Origin: Sphaerulina vaccinii
Taxonomy: Eukaryota > Ascomycota > Dothideomycetes > Mycosphaerellales > Mycosphaerellaceae
NCBI GenBank assembly: GCA_022570795.1
Contig: JAKUDP010000010.1
Location: 682,001 to 746,000 of the forward strand
Reading direction: 5' to 3'
Length of the DNA: 64,000 nucleotides
Shown: one piece after another, positions 11,210 through 21,074 of the stretch
Layout: each line of letters starts with the position of its first letter
Numbering within the stretch: the stretch's first letter is position 1
The notes under the pieces: generated by a model
Told to the model about the DNA's origin: nothing
Databases searched by the model: none
The model's input: only the letters and a program-made list of their open reading frames with translations
Translations under genes and position numbers: made by a program

Positions 11210-11977
11210 ATGCCCAGTTCCTGGCCTTACCATCAGCTTCACATCGATGGCATGCGAAACAGCTGTCAACGGCGCTTGAAGACAGCATGCGAACAAATAC
11301 AAAGCAATACCATCCAAGCACAAGAGATCCGCCAGCTTCGAAACAAATGGATCGCCGAGCAAAGCAGAGATCCCATAGCGACCGCCGAGGAGCTTCACGT
11401 GTCAGACACAATCATCGCCCACCTTGCGCTCCAGTATCCTAAGCGTATCAAACCTATGGTGATGATGCGCGACATCATGCGTTTGTATCGCGTTCATCAC
11501 TATTGGCAACCACCTAGGCAGATTGAGAGGCTTTGGCATGCCATGGTCCGGGTCGAGAAGTTCTATGAATATCCCATTATACGCACCGATGGCGAATTCA
11601 CCCATTCCAAATCGACACAGCAGCGCAATCAAGCTCCTAGATGGTCAGTGAAGACAGAGGCTGCGAGCTTGTTTCTCCAGCCATCTCTTCTCAAACAGCG
11701 AGCTCAAGGTCTGGTTGAACAACAAAGCAAACCTTTCCGACTGATGGACTTGCCGCAAGAGCTTCGAGATGAGATCTATACGCATGTCCTCAAGATTCCT
11801 GTGCAGCATGGAATGGCAGTTCACGGGAATCCAGAGAACGCTTCTATGTTGGTGTCGGTTCTCCTCGACGAGAGAGTCGAGATCATCAATAGGTTGTACG
11901 ACAATATCGGAATGTGGGCGCATGCACTTCCTTTTCAGCCGTGTATTATCCTGTGCACAATGGCGTGCCATAGCTGA
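11210..11977 (+). CDS. F-box-like protein, probably truncated by a frameshift
   Basis: 255 residues in the open frame. Residues ~175-205 read RLMDLPQELRDEIYTHVLKI, the typical start of the fungal F-box-like domain (LP.ELR..IY..VL). The N-terminal part is basic and helical and has no recognised domain. In the full-length family this motif is followed by a VFFGTNKF-type segment. Here that segment sits in a different frame at 12328-12813 (listed separately). Around 11935 the reading appears to pass from this frame to the next, where sense-like sequence continues to an early TAG at 11971. Either an unrecognised intron structure or a decaying gene explains this. The call as a functional protein is weak; as a gene remnant it is reasonable. 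Confidence 0.45.
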   Translation: MPSSWPYHQLHIDGMRNSCQRRLKTACEQIQSNTIQAQEIRQLRNKWIAEQSRDPIATAEELHVSDTIIAHLALQYPKRIKPMVMMRDIMRLYRVHHYWQPPRQIERLWHAMVRVEKFYEYPIIRTDGEFTHSKSTQQRNQAPRWSVKTEAASLFLQPSLLKQRAQGLVEQQSKPFRLMDLPQELRDEIYTHVLKIPVQHGMAVHGNPENASMLVSVLLDERVEIINRLYDNIGMWAHALPFQPCIILCTMACHS

Positions 11978-12327
11978 GAAGCTACCTCAAAACTCTCTCC
12001 GATCTAGACATACCTTTCTCTTTAAGACCGGCTGCGAAACAGAGATGCAAATGTTCGTAAGAGTCGCTACTTTCCAATGCTATGTTCAAATCTTTAGTTG
12101 TAGCAGAGGGCCGACCGCGACAACGTTGCCGCCGTAGAGACTTTGACGTTCTCTTCGAAATTCCTCCAGGTCTCAGAGATGCGCCGAGAAGTACTATAAC
12201 AACGCCCAAGGACCAGGGTATTCGCGAGATTGTGGAGCTCCCGCTATGGCACGCCATTCTGAATAGGATAGTACACATGACGCAAAGAGGTGGAGGGATA
12301 AAAGGCAATATTATGCTCCGGTGACTT

Positions 12328-12813
12328 ACCAATACTGCGACATCAGAAGTCTGCTCACATTCACTGGCGCAAAGTAAGAGTATTCAAGATGATGCTCTGG
12401 CTGTTTTCTTCGGGACCAACAAGTTTGTTTGTACCTGTCTGCTGCGCCTACGCGATTTTCTCAGCATCGCTCCTGCCCGCCGCAATCTAATCAAGCACAT
12501 CACAATCTACTACTCAGACTGCCATACAGACCTCGCAGCAACATGCTTCATACTCCTTGCGCAAATGGAGCGACTTCAACATGTTCATGTTCAGATCCAC
12601 GACTTCCGATTCGACCCAGATAGGAGTGATGCAGAGCATGGGCCAAGGTTCTGGTATGGCAAGGACCTGACGAAGTTGCTGGGCATGGACATACTCCTCG
12701 CAATCAAAGCAGCGGGAAAGACTGATGTTACCTTTCATGTGAATAGCTGGGGCGAGGATCGACATGCACTTGAAGCTTTTCTGGCATCAGATCTCAGGCA
12801 CCATAACCAATAG
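12328..12813 (+). pseudogene. C-terminal part of an F-box-like gene (exon or remnant)
   Basis: Open frame without a credible start. It contains DDALAVFFGTNKFVCTCLLR, then a helical part (LRDFLSIAPARRNLIKHITI) and ends with an acidic C-terminus at the stop at 12811-12813. AVFFGTNKF is typical of the middle of fungal F-box-like/2EXR proteins, whose N-terminal motif is in the gene at 11210-11977. In between, the same frame has stops at 11971, ~12058 and 12322. Possible introns (donor GTAAGA at ~12057; acceptor ACATCAG near 12350) could remove two of them. I cannot decide between a multi-exon gene and a pseudogene. Confidence 0.4.
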
Positions 12814-13188
12814 TTCAGCTTTTACTGATCACAATGAATTGGAGTATACTATTGCAACTCGGACTCCTTTCAGCAATCGCAACAACTATTGATTGATCTC
12901 AGCGCACGTAAATCTCCTACTACTTCTTGCCTTGGGTCCATTGAGCTATGAAGTCTTGTACATGCCTCAAGTGAGGACATTTTGAACCGTCTTACTATAT
13001 AGCACTTTCTGAGTGCTTCCTATGCCATGCCAGAGCTTCTGATCAGCACACCTGAACCGATAATGTGCTCAGTAGTCGTTTGTCTTCCACTGGAGCACCG
13101 TACTGCGCAGTGATACCAACAATCTGTTACACGAGCCCATCATCATAACACTCCCATTCTCCTCTTTCTCGTTCTTGCCTGGTCTTGA
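12814..13188. other. Convergent intergenic region
   Basis: 375 bp between the F-box-like remnant (plus) and the HicA-like-domain gene (minus). No open frame or repeat seen. Confidence 0.4.
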
Positions 13189-15651
13189 TCATACCATCTC
13201 TTCCTTGCGCTCCACGAAAGTCCCCTTGCAGAAGCCGAACCACTTGTTGAGTCGCTTACCCATAGTGCGAAGCATGATTGGATCTATGGTAGGGTCTGGG
13301 TGAGGCCTGTGGAAGTTGATACGACCACCCGCTGCGAGCTTGTGGAAGGTGAACACAGAACCACCACAAGGGGCGACAGAAAAGCCTGCATCGACCATAG
13401 CGGCAACGAAGTCGTCCCAGTCAACATCGCCTGGAGTCTCGGCCCTTATGTTATACATCTGTGCGAAGAGGTCGCGCGTGCTTCGGTTGACTTCGATCGG
13501 GCGGATGTTCAGAGTGCCGAGGTCAGAGGTGAGATCTTTGACAGCGGCAGCTGGTGCCTTAGCTGCCTGAACCGGCGAGATCTCTGGACGAGTCTTCTGC
13601 TTCGACTTTGGATCAGACATACCTGGACTGCTCTCGCCTTGCTCACCCCATGTTGTTTGCAAGACATTCGTCGCTGTCTTACTCGCCTCACTTCTGCTGC
13701 GGGCAGCCTCTGCTCGTGCTTCTGTACACGTGTCAGTGTCATGGGATGCAACAAGATGCGTTTCGAGTTGTGTACCTTTCTCTTCGATCGCTGTGAGCAT
13801 AGCAGCACGCTCAGAGGCTACGCCAGCTAGGTGAGATTTGTCGCGCCAAGCAATCACGAGCGCCACGCGCTCTTCGTAGAATTGGTCGGAGCCTGCGAAC
13901 GTTTGCAACTCCTGTACAAGTTTGGTCCGCGCAAGGGTTACCCCTTTCCAGAATTCCTGGAGTGCCGCATGGGATCGGTCGAAGATGCTAAGAGCCTCTC
14001 TGCTGATCCTGGAAGATAAAGGTGGAAGTCGAAGGAATTTCTCCAATAGTGGTTGAAGCTCCTTTGCCCCTTTCGGCTGTGTTCGATCTATGATTGCACC
14101 CTCTCGGTCGCAGAAGCGGCTGAAGTTCAATGTGTACATTCTCGTCTTATAGATGTTCTCGTCGGCGAGATACTTTTTGCTGTCCATGCTGTTATGCTCT
14201 TCGAGAATCTCGAGTAATGGCCTGTTACGGGACCGTTGCAGCCGCACGATGGTCAATATCCTATCGAGGGCAGCCATATCAGACAGAAGACTCTGTAGAA
14301 GCGGATCCACTCGAGCCGCCTGCTCTCTCGAGGTGTTCCTGATATTGTCAATCATACGAAAGTGGTGCGAGGGCATGTATCCATCCCGCTCATCGTATTG
14401 GTGCAGTTGCGCGATGTGGTAGGCGAGCGGATCCTTGAAGAGAAGATCAGGACCTAGACGTCGTTTGTACACCGACCTGAAGTGTCTCGAGCAGTAGCAC
14501 GCATTGGCTATCTGTTGACATGTAGCAGCGAATTGCATGCCGAGGGCATACTCAAGGCAACTAAGAGCTGCCTCGTAGACCTTGGGCAATGGATTGCCGA
14601 GATTGATGGTCCCTTGTGCCAGGCGTGACACGAGTGACATGCGGTCCGCTTCCCGCCAGAAATAAGTCCAGCATTGCAGCCTACTGATGGAAAGCAGAAC
14701 AAGCGCAACCCGACAGTCATCCCTGAGTTCTCTTGCGTTATCGTAAGTTATCTCAGGCCCCGCATCGAATCCAGACAAGTACTGACGAAAGAAGGCTGGA
14801 TCCGTTTGCAAGAGCCAAATCTGATCTTCGGCTGCATGCAGACGTGAAGCTACGGTCTCGACGATCTCTTCCATGTCAAGGAGCGGCGGCGGTAGGAATT
14901 GCAGGCTATTCAGATCGTAGTGAGTAGTCCAGCCATGATCCATAGCGAAGCCGGTGGCGGCAAGAGCATTCAGCTTCACTCGCCCTCGAGCGTCAGAAGT
15001 GGTACTGGGCGCAGCTAAACTCGTCGACACGTTGCGTAGAAGTATGGAGAGCTCCATTTGCGCCTCAAAGACCAGCGTAGCTCTAGGAAAGCCGATCATG
15101 TTCATGCGATGTGCTGCATCCTTATCCCACGAGACCAATTTGCCATATTGTCGACCGTACATCATCACGCAATGCGGGTTGTACGAAGTGACAAGTATCA
15201 CGTGTCTGAAAGCGTACCCAATCTGGTCGTTGTCGAATAGTGCCCAGTCTGAAGGTGGTGATCCTGTGCGGCGACACATGAGTGCGATCAAATCGGCGGG
15301 GTTCTGGCTCAAGGTGTCGAGGTCAAGATACGGCAGAAGGAGACTCTTTCGATACTTCAGCATGATTTTGCGACAATCGGCGTCCTTACTGGTTCGGTCG
15401 AACATCTTGTTGAACTCGTTGAGCGGAAACCCTGTATGTGGATACATATCGCGCGTTGCTTCGTGCACGATGACCCTCCGCTGCGATGTCGTCTTCTTGA
15501 ACCATGATTTCCAGATAGCATCACCATGATTATCCAGAAGTGTTCGAGTATAGTTGAGGTTGTCTGCTGTGGTTGTTTTCATCTTCATGATAAAATCGCC
15601 AGCGTCTTTGTCGGAGTAGTTGCGGTCGTATGGCCGCACAGCGATTTGCAT
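13189..15651 (-). CDS. 'Ipa'-like fungal protein with C-terminal HicA-like domain
   Basis: The frame is open for 820 residues, but an excellent intron lies inside it: 13722..13775 (54 nt, donor GTACAC, branch CTGAC, acceptor TACAG). It has no stop and is a multiple of three. Spliced length is 802 residues. The long N-terminal part (~1-600) is helical, with an early segment DNHGDAIWKSWF and later Cys/His-containing stretches. It resembles in layout the fungal 'ipa protein' family, of unknown function. The last ~90 residues (DWDDFVAAMVDAGFSV, GGSVFTFH, then FHRPHP, MGKRLNKWFGF) resemble a HicA/YcfA double-stranded-RNA-binding-like fold, a combination seen in many ascomycetes. RNA binding is inference. 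A few short frames opposite are shadows. Confidence 0.68.
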   Translation of the reverse strand: MQIAVRPYDRNYSDKDAGDFIMKMKTTTADNLNYTRTLLDNHGDAIWKSWFKKTTSQRRVIVHEATRDMYPHTGFPLNEFNKMFDRTSKDADCRKIMLKYRKSLLLPYLDLDTLSQNPADLIALMCRRTGSPPSDWALFDNDQIGYAFRHVILVTSYNPHCVMMYGRQYGKLVSWDKDAAHRMNMIGFPRATLVFEAQMELSILLRNVSTSLAAPSTTSDARGRVKLNALAATGFAMDHGWTTHYDLNSLQFLPPPLLDMEEIVETVASRLHAAEDQIWLLQTDPAFFRQYLSGFDAGPEITYDNARELRDDCRVALVLLSISRLQCWTYFWREADRMSLVSRLAQGTINLGNPLPKVYEAALSCLEYALGMQFAATCQQIANACYCSRHFRSVYKRRLGPDLLFKDPLAYHIAQLHQYDERDGYMPSHHFRMIDNIRNTSREQAARVDPLLQSLLSDMAALDRILTIVRLQRSRNRPLLEILEEHNSMDSKKYLADENIYKTRMYTLNFSRFCDREGAIIDRTQPKGAKELQPLLEKFLRLPPLSSRISREALSIFDRSHAALQEFWKGVTLARTKLVQELQTFAGSDQFYEERVALVIAWRDKSHLAGVASERAAMLTAIEEKGTQLETHLVASHDTDTCTEARAEAARSRSEASKTATNVLQTTWGEQGESSPGMSDPKSKQKTRPEISPVQAAKAPAAAVKDLTSDLGTLNIRPIEVNRSTRDLFAQMYNIRAETPGDVDWDDFVAAMVDAGFSVAPCGGSVFTFHKLAAGGRINFHRPHPDPTIDPIMLRTMGKRLNKWFGFCKGTFVERKEEMV

Positions 15652-15714
15652 TGGACCTCGAAACTGTTCTGAACACGGAATGCATCTGACCTTGCAGCCT
15701 GGAGGATTGGCTGC

Positions 15715-15933
15715 TTAATGGTATAGATATGCGGGATTCTGATAGCCGTGGACTTCATCAGGGCGGTCGTAGTTTCGAATTGCCTGATTTAGTTTCTGGG
15801 CAACCTCGGGCTTGCTGAGGACTTTCTTGTACTCGTTATTCGTAGTGGGTTTTCTGCCGCCGTTGGCCGCCGTGACCACAGCGTCCATGCGTCTAATGTG
15901 CGGATTGTCATTGACGTCGTATTGAGACGCCAT
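15715..15933 (-). CDS. Small hypothetical protein
   Basis: 72 residues, ATG at 15933, single exon, no signal peptide or membrane segment. The composition is soluble and charged, with KKVLSKPEVAQKLNQAIRNY as a likely amphipathic helix. It lies 63 bp upstream of the HicA-like-domain gene on the same strand. I do not recognise the family. It reads as genuine protein sequence rather than a shadow, but could also be the last exon of a longer gene. Confidence 0.4.
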   Translation of the reverse strand: MASQYDVNDNPHIRRMDAVVTAANGGRKPTTNNEYKKVLSKPEVAQKLNQAIRNYDRPDEVHGYQNPAYLYH

Positions 15934-16639
15934 CGCTGCATTCGGATTCTCGTGTGTGTGCTGGTTGTGTTTGGTGTGTAGAAGTGGAGAAATTCAAAGA
16001 AGCAGATTGATATGAAAACGCATGGCTTGGCGTCGACACTGTGAAGCTTGTGAATGGAAACAGTGCCTTTGGGTGAAGTTGACATGATCCGTACCTGGAA
16101 CGCGAGTAGCACAACGTAAACGATAGAACGCAGTGGTATACCTTTCGTCCCCTGACCGCAGTGCTTTTCTGCCGTGGCGCTCGAGAGGTCAATCATACGG
16201 GAAAGTGGCGGCACCATCTCACCATCATACTTGCGCGAAAGAGAAAACGCGTTGTAGCTGCAGGTAACCATATGAGATGCGCATGCCTACAGCGCACTTG
16301 TACTTGACGTAATCGCTGCGTTAAGGTGCACTCCATGAGTCGCCACAGAGTACAGTATGTCAGGAAGAGGATACTGATGAACAGACGAACTGTCGTTCGT
16401 AGCGCCCGCGATACTGATGAAATAAAGATCGGTACGAATAATGGAAAGGAAGTGAAGTGAAGCTCGCGACGTTTGGCTGTTTCGTGTCCGCGCTAGCAGG
16501 GGTATCCCAAAGCTTAGATACCTTGATCGTGTGCCATCTCTCAATGCATGGGTTTCGTTGCACATTGCTTCACATTCCATAATGTGACTTAAGGTACTCC
16601 CTTTCCTCTACCTCGCCACCGCTTGAACCACAACCAACA
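15934..16639. promoter_or_regulatory. Intergenic promoter region
   Basis: 706 bp between the small minus-strand gene and the plus-strand DeSI peptidase gene, so it serves as a divergent promoter. Overlapping short minus frames (15789-16271, 16287-16580) have no recognisable sequence. No repeats seen. Confidence 0.4.
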
Positions 16640-17635
16640 ATGGCCTCGTCTTCCAAGACGAAGCCGCACCGAACAACACGCAAAGCCAGCTCCACCCACT
16701 CTCGCAACAGCTCCACATGCATGCACAGAACCGAAGTAACAATAAACGTCTACGACCTCTTACCACCCGGCAGACTCTCCACCGTCCTCTGGACTCTAGG
16801 CGGTTCTCTCCTGCACTCAGGCGTAGTAATCCAGGGCCGAGAATATGCCTACGGCGGACACAATAGGAAAGGCTTGACAGGCGTATACTATACTTCGCCC
16901 AAGTACGTTCCTCCTGGAGGGACACATCGTCTCAATATCTTGCAAGGTTTCACATATCTTAGCTCTTCAGAGATCGAAAGAGTTATCAAGGATGTCAGCG
17001 AGAAGTTCCTGGGGCCACAGTACAATCTCCTAACGCACAATTGTAACCACTTCACAAACGCGTTAGTCGAAGCACTCACGGGGAGAAGTGCGCCAGGATG
17101 GTTGAATCGAGCTGCGAGCATTGGACTAGCGTTGCCTTGTATGGTTCCAAGAGAGTGGATTCAGTCGCCGGATGTTGATACTGCTGAAGGTGCACTACTG
17201 AACGAGGATGGAGACGAGGAAGACATAGCTGTGATTGAAACAGCGCATTACAAGGACATGGACGAAGATGAGGAGGAGGATAACGCGGCAGATGAACGGG
17301 CTAGCATGCTTGAAAGTGAACGACATGCGAGATTGAGAGAGGAACAGAGACGGCATAGGGAGGAGGAGTTCAGGGTCAGGAAGGAGAAGAGGAAGAGTCA
17401 GCGGTTGAGTGTTGTTAGTACGACGAGTACGAGTGTTGCTGGAGGTGGGAGTGCAGCGAGTAGCTCGGCTGAAGAAGAGGCTGTTAGTCTCGCTGGAGGT
17501 AAACGTATCACGACAGTTGATGAACCGCCACCGAGATTTGTCAAGAGAACGGATAGTGCTGGTAGAGAATTGCCTGTGGCTGAAAGAGCCCCATTGCCCA
17601 AGACGGCGCGACGAGCAAGTGTCGAAGATGGATGA
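16640..17635 (+). CDS. PPPDE/DeSI-type thiol peptidase
   Basis: 331 residues, single exon. Residues ~32-165 form a PPPDE (DUF862) domain: VTINVYDLLPPGRLS, then the catalytic His59 in LLHSGVVIQGREYAYGG, and the catalytic Cys135 in LLTHNCNHFTNAL. The His-Cys order matches the permuted papain-fold DeSI deSUMOylating isopeptidases. After the domain comes a long acidic then Arg/Glu-rich coiled-coil-like stretch (~200-260) and a Ser-rich, basic C-terminus. There is no membrane segment. Known family activity: removal of SUMO or ubiquitin, or related protein hydrolysis; the actual substrate is unknown. It is convergent with the RING-CH E3 ligase gene. Confidence 0.87.
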   Translation: MASSSKTKPHRTTRKASSTHSRNSSTCMHRTEVTINVYDLLPPGRLSTVLWTLGGSLLHSGVVIQGREYAYGGHNRKGLTGVYYTSPKYVPPGGTHRLNILQGFTYLSSSEIERVIKDVSEKFLGPQYNLLTHNCNHFTNALVEALTGRSAPGWLNRAASIGLALPCMVPREWIQSPDVDTAEGALLNEDGDEEDIAVIETAHYKDMDEDEEEDNAADERASMLESERHARLREEQRRHREEEFRVRKEKRKSQRLSVVSTTSTSVAGGGSAASSSAEEEAVSLAGGKRITTVDEPPPRFVKRTDSAGRELPVAERAPLPKTARRASVEDG

Positions 17636-18197
17636 TGGATGAAAGATGAGAGATGAGTGATGTTTGGTTATGCTTCTTGTTTATTCTGAGATACCCCATG
17701 AATGCGATCTGCTATTGTTGTTCTGAACATATACCTGATTCTGACATGCTCCGCGCCAGCACTAGCATTCACGAGTCCAAGAGACAATGAGTATTTGTAC
17801 CAAATAGGACATCTCCACCAACCCAAAGCAGTCCCTTTCGAGTAGGTCGGCAGCATGTGAGTAAAAGCCGCGCAAGCGCAACTGATACTCCATGTCGCAT
17901 GATGGTGAGTGGCCAATGCGTTCCTCCTACCTCTCCAACATAACGCCGAAGAAGCAGATTCCTGCTAGCCGAGTTGATCTTTGCCCATCGACTAATTGTC
18001 ATGCCCATTGAGGTTGGGAACGAGCCCGGGAACAAGCCAACTTAAAGAAGGGCAGAATGTGTGCTGCGAAAGAGGTGACAGAACTCACTCTGGTGAATTA
18101 AGACTGGGAAGTGAGATCAGTAAGGAGGTGCAACTCTATATGAGCAGAGAGCGCTGTTTGCTAGTCCAACACATATGTCGGGTTGTATGCTTGTTCA
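17636..18197. other. Convergent 3' region
   Basis: 562 bp between the 3' ends of the DeSI peptidase and RING-CH ligase genes. Only short shadow frames; no RNA gene or repeat recognised. Confidence 0.4.
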
Positions 18198-19172
18198 TCA
18201 TTCGTCTTCATCATCATCTGTAGCCCCAGGTACATCCAGCACGCGCTCTCCAGCTGACTCGAGAGTCCGCCTGGACCACGCACGAACCAGCTTCCAGATG
18301 GCGTAGGTCGCTGTGATGACACCAACCATGATGGTAATCCAGCCGATCTGCTCTAGGCGATCTCTTCCATTCCCGCCCATTGAGGTTCTGCCGCGACCTC
18401 CAAAACGCACGTTGAACCACTGGAATGGAGATAATGTAAACATGAACTTTGCAAAGCCGACCAAGCCTAACGAGGCGATGCCTTTCGTCATATGCTCAAA
18501 CCATGAGGCGTCCTCGTCCTCGAATATGAGTGAACCTCGTTGTCCGCCGCCATGTAGAATCGTATCGTATGGATCGACGTACATGTTGATGATGGGATCA
18601 GCGACAAATCCTAGTAAGAAGACCGAGGATATGATGATCAGGAATGTAAGAGCGAGTTGCGCAGCTGTACTGGAAATCCAGGATGACCATGTCAGACGCT
18701 GAAGGTGGTATCGGTATCGACATGTCGGGCACTCCCAATAGTTCCGCTTCTGCATCGGATCTGCTCGTCGCCAGGCGCCTAGGCACTCTTCGTGAACATA
18801 CTTCTGCGAGCCCTTGCACTTGCATGGTGACAACAGTCGGCCGCCATCTTCGCTTTCGTAGGTCACTCGTGGTGCTGGCTGCATCGCGGCAGGCAGGCTC
18901 GATTCTGTGTCCACGTGGAAAGTTGGTTCGACTTCTTCGAGGCATATTCTGCACTTTCGTGTTGGATAGTGTCTTCTTGGTCGATACGGTGGAGGCTCTG
19001 ATGCTTCTGGTGCAGGCTCTGCTTTTGCTTGCCGTGGGATTGAGAAGTGTGATGCTGGCTCATCGTGCGTGAACTGTGATTCCGGCGTGTCCTGACTCTC
19101 GTCCTTGCACTCGAACGAGCCTGGCAAGTCATCTGGAAAAGACCAGCTGGCGCCTGTAGTATAAGCTGCCAT
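18198..19172 (-). CDS. RING-CH (MARCH-type) membrane E3 ubiquitin ligase
   Basis: 324 residues from ATG at 19172 (MAAYTTGAS). The frame is open further upstream to an ATG at 19400, but that part reads as leader. The C4HC3 RING-CH zinc ligands are visible: C74-x2-C77, C117-x-C119, H127-x2-C130, C148-x2-C151, with a long loop of ~40 residues between the second and third ligands. Three hydrophobic segments follow (about 166-190, 245-262 and 285-303). A short acidic tail (DDDEDE) ends the protein. Family role (known): ubiquitination of membrane proteins in ER, Golgi or endosomes. Specific targets are unknown. It is divergent from the proteasome alpha2 gene. Confidence 0.87.
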   Translation of the reverse strand: MAAYTTGASWSFPDDLPGSFECKDESQDTPESQFTHDEPASHFSIPRQAKAEPAPEASEPPPYRPRRHYPTRKCRICLEEVEPTFHVDTESSLPAAMQPAPRVTYESEDGGRLLSPCKCKGSQKYVHEECLGAWRRADPMQKRNYWECPTCRYRYHLQRLTWSSWISSTAAQLALTFLIIISSVFLLGFVADPIINMYVDPYDTILHGGGQRGSLIFEDEDASWFEHMTKGIASLGLVGFAKFMFTLSPFQWFNVRFGGRGRTSMGGNGRDRLEQIGWITIMVGVITATYAIWKLVRAWSRRTLESAGERVLDVPGATDDDEDE

Positions 19173-19597
19173 GGTGGTGGTCGAGTGATGGTCAGCGGAG
19201 GTGTATAAATGGAGGAGGCAAGACAAAGCAATCAGCCAATGTCTTTGGTATGAATGATGACTGCCGGCCACGCGCAGTTGTCGGTGATGCACATGGTCGT
19301 CCAAGGCAGACGTCGCCGAAGCTGGTCGGATGTGGAAGGGAAGGGGGAAGGGGACAGAGAGAGCGAAGAGTGGAAGCGGAGTCTCCAAGGAAAGGGCCAA
19401 TAGAGGCTAAACCCTTTTCAGCTTTGAGAGCGACGCGATGGACCTCGCAGCCTGGCGTTTCGAGCTCTCAGCTTGAACTTCACAAACATCGACGACTTGA
19501 CAACACCATCCACATCTCGATACCACGAACACAGCAGTCTTCAATCCAGTCCAGCGCACTCTGAAGATCTACCAAGACAGCACCTCCAGAAGCCATC
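19173..19597. promoter_or_regulatory. Bidirectional promoter, RING-CH ligase / proteasome alpha2
   Basis: 425 bp between two divergent starts. A purine-rich run (GGAAGGGAAGGGGGAAGGGG region) lies around 19334-19360. No open frame of note. I see no certain proteasome-associated control element. Confidence 0.45.
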
Positions 19598-20549
19598 ATG
19601 GCTGACCGATACTCCTTCTCGCTCACCACCTTCTCGCCCAGGTATGCTCTGTCTCGTACATATCCTCTCTTGCACAACTTGCTAACACCTCCATAGCGGA
19701 AAGCTGGTGCAAATTGGTATTTCTCCACTGATAGGCCACGTCTATTGACTGCACTAACATGGTATAGAATACGCTCTCAATGCAGTCAACCAAGGTGTCA
19801 CTTCGCTGGGCATCAAAGCCGCCAACGGTGTCGTCCTCGCCACAGAGAAGAAGTCATCCACACCTCTGATCGATGCCTCATCATCCTCGAAAGTCTCCCT
19901 CATCACACCGAACATCGGCATGGTCTACTCCGGCATGGGTCCCGATTACCGCGTGCTCGTCGACAAGGCGCGCAAAGTCAGCCACACTGGGTACAAGCGG
20001 ATATACAACGAGTACCCCCCAACACGGATATTGGTTCAGGACGTGGCACGAGTGATGCAGGAAGCGACGCAGAGCGGTGGTGTGCGGCCATACGGTGTGA
20101 GCTTGCTCATTGCAGGCTGGGACGATGGCATTCTGCCTGAGCAGGAAGAGGCGGCCGCAGCAGAGGACATGGACGTGGATGACAAGAAGAAGAAGTCGGG
20201 CAAGACTGGCGGCATTCTCAAGGGTGGGCCAAGCTTGTATCAGGTCGACCCAAGTGGCAGCTACTTTCCCTGGAAGGCTACAGCCATTGGCAAGAGCGCA
20301 ACGAGTGCGAAGACGTTCTTGGAGAAGCGATACACCGAAGGTCTGGAGCTGGAAGATGCTGTCCACATTGCGCTACTTACGCTGAAGGAGACGATCGAGG
20401 GAGAGATGAACGGAGACACAGTCGAGATCGGCATCATTGGAGATCCTGCAGACCACTTGCTCGGATATGAGGGAGTCGAGGGCGCGACTGGTCCCCGCTT
20501 CAGGACACTCAGCCCTCAGGAGATCGAGGACTACCTGACGAACTTGTAA
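19598..20549 (+). CDS. pre8: 20S proteasome subunit alpha type-2
   Basis: Exons 19598..19641, 19697..19716 and 19768..20549; 281 residues. Two short introns (55 and 51 nt) frame a 20-nt micro-exon, and the joins give SGKLVQIEYALNAVNQG, the diagnostic alpha-subunit N-terminal signature. YSFSLTTFSPSGKL at the N-terminus and AVHIALLTLKETIEGEMNGD near the end match subunit alpha2 (Pre8). An acidic/lysine-rich insertion at ~143-174 (EEAAAAEDMDVDDKKKKSG) lengthens the protein beyond the usual ~250 residues. It is a structural subunit of the outer ring in nucleus and cytosol, with no catalytic Thr. The gene ends at EIEDYLTNL. Confidence 0.96.
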
Positions 20550-21074
20550 AATATGGCCGCATAGCATGACTAGGCGCCCTTCCGAAATTAGAAGCGCAGG
20601 GCGAATACAGCCTGCTGTATGAAGTAGAAGACGGTACGATTGATCGACGTAGCTGTCACAAGAATTACATCTTGAAGAACGCACTTCGACCATGCATTCA
20701 GTCGGACAGGCGCTTCAACACATTTGCAGCGACGAGTAGGACGCACACAATCCAGTGAGCATTCAATACGCTATAAGTGCATTGAGTTGAGCTGAAAAGC
20801 CAGTCATCTCAGCTTCACAAGGCACGACCATGCTCGCAGCCTCTTCATCACTCCCAGCGAGAATGATGGTCTCCGCGCGAGGATTCGGTCGTAGGTACAA
20901 TTAATTGATGTGTCAATGATTCGGCATTGCATACGATCTACAATCTGATTATCGTTGCTTTTACACACCCCTCAGCCAGGCAGTCCTTCATATGAAGGCT
21001 AAACCCATCGATCGTAAGCACACTTCCATTTCATCAACATATCGCTCATCAATCATCAGACACGCCTCCAGATC
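20550..21074. other. Convergent 3' region
   Basis: 525 bp between the stops of proteasome alpha2 and formaldehyde dehydrogenase. No gene, repeat or RNA signature recognised. Confidence 0.4.

Noticed and set aside
2237..11977. Secondary-metabolite cluster around the MFS exporter and hydrolase
   Set aside because: No polyketide synthase, NRPS, terpene cyclase or cluster of tailoring enzymes is present.
13189..15651. Bacterial toxin-antitoxin transfer for the HicA-like domain
   Set aside because: The domain sits inside a long, spliced fungal gene with fungal-style neighbours and no antitoxin gene; the family layout is known in ascomycetes.
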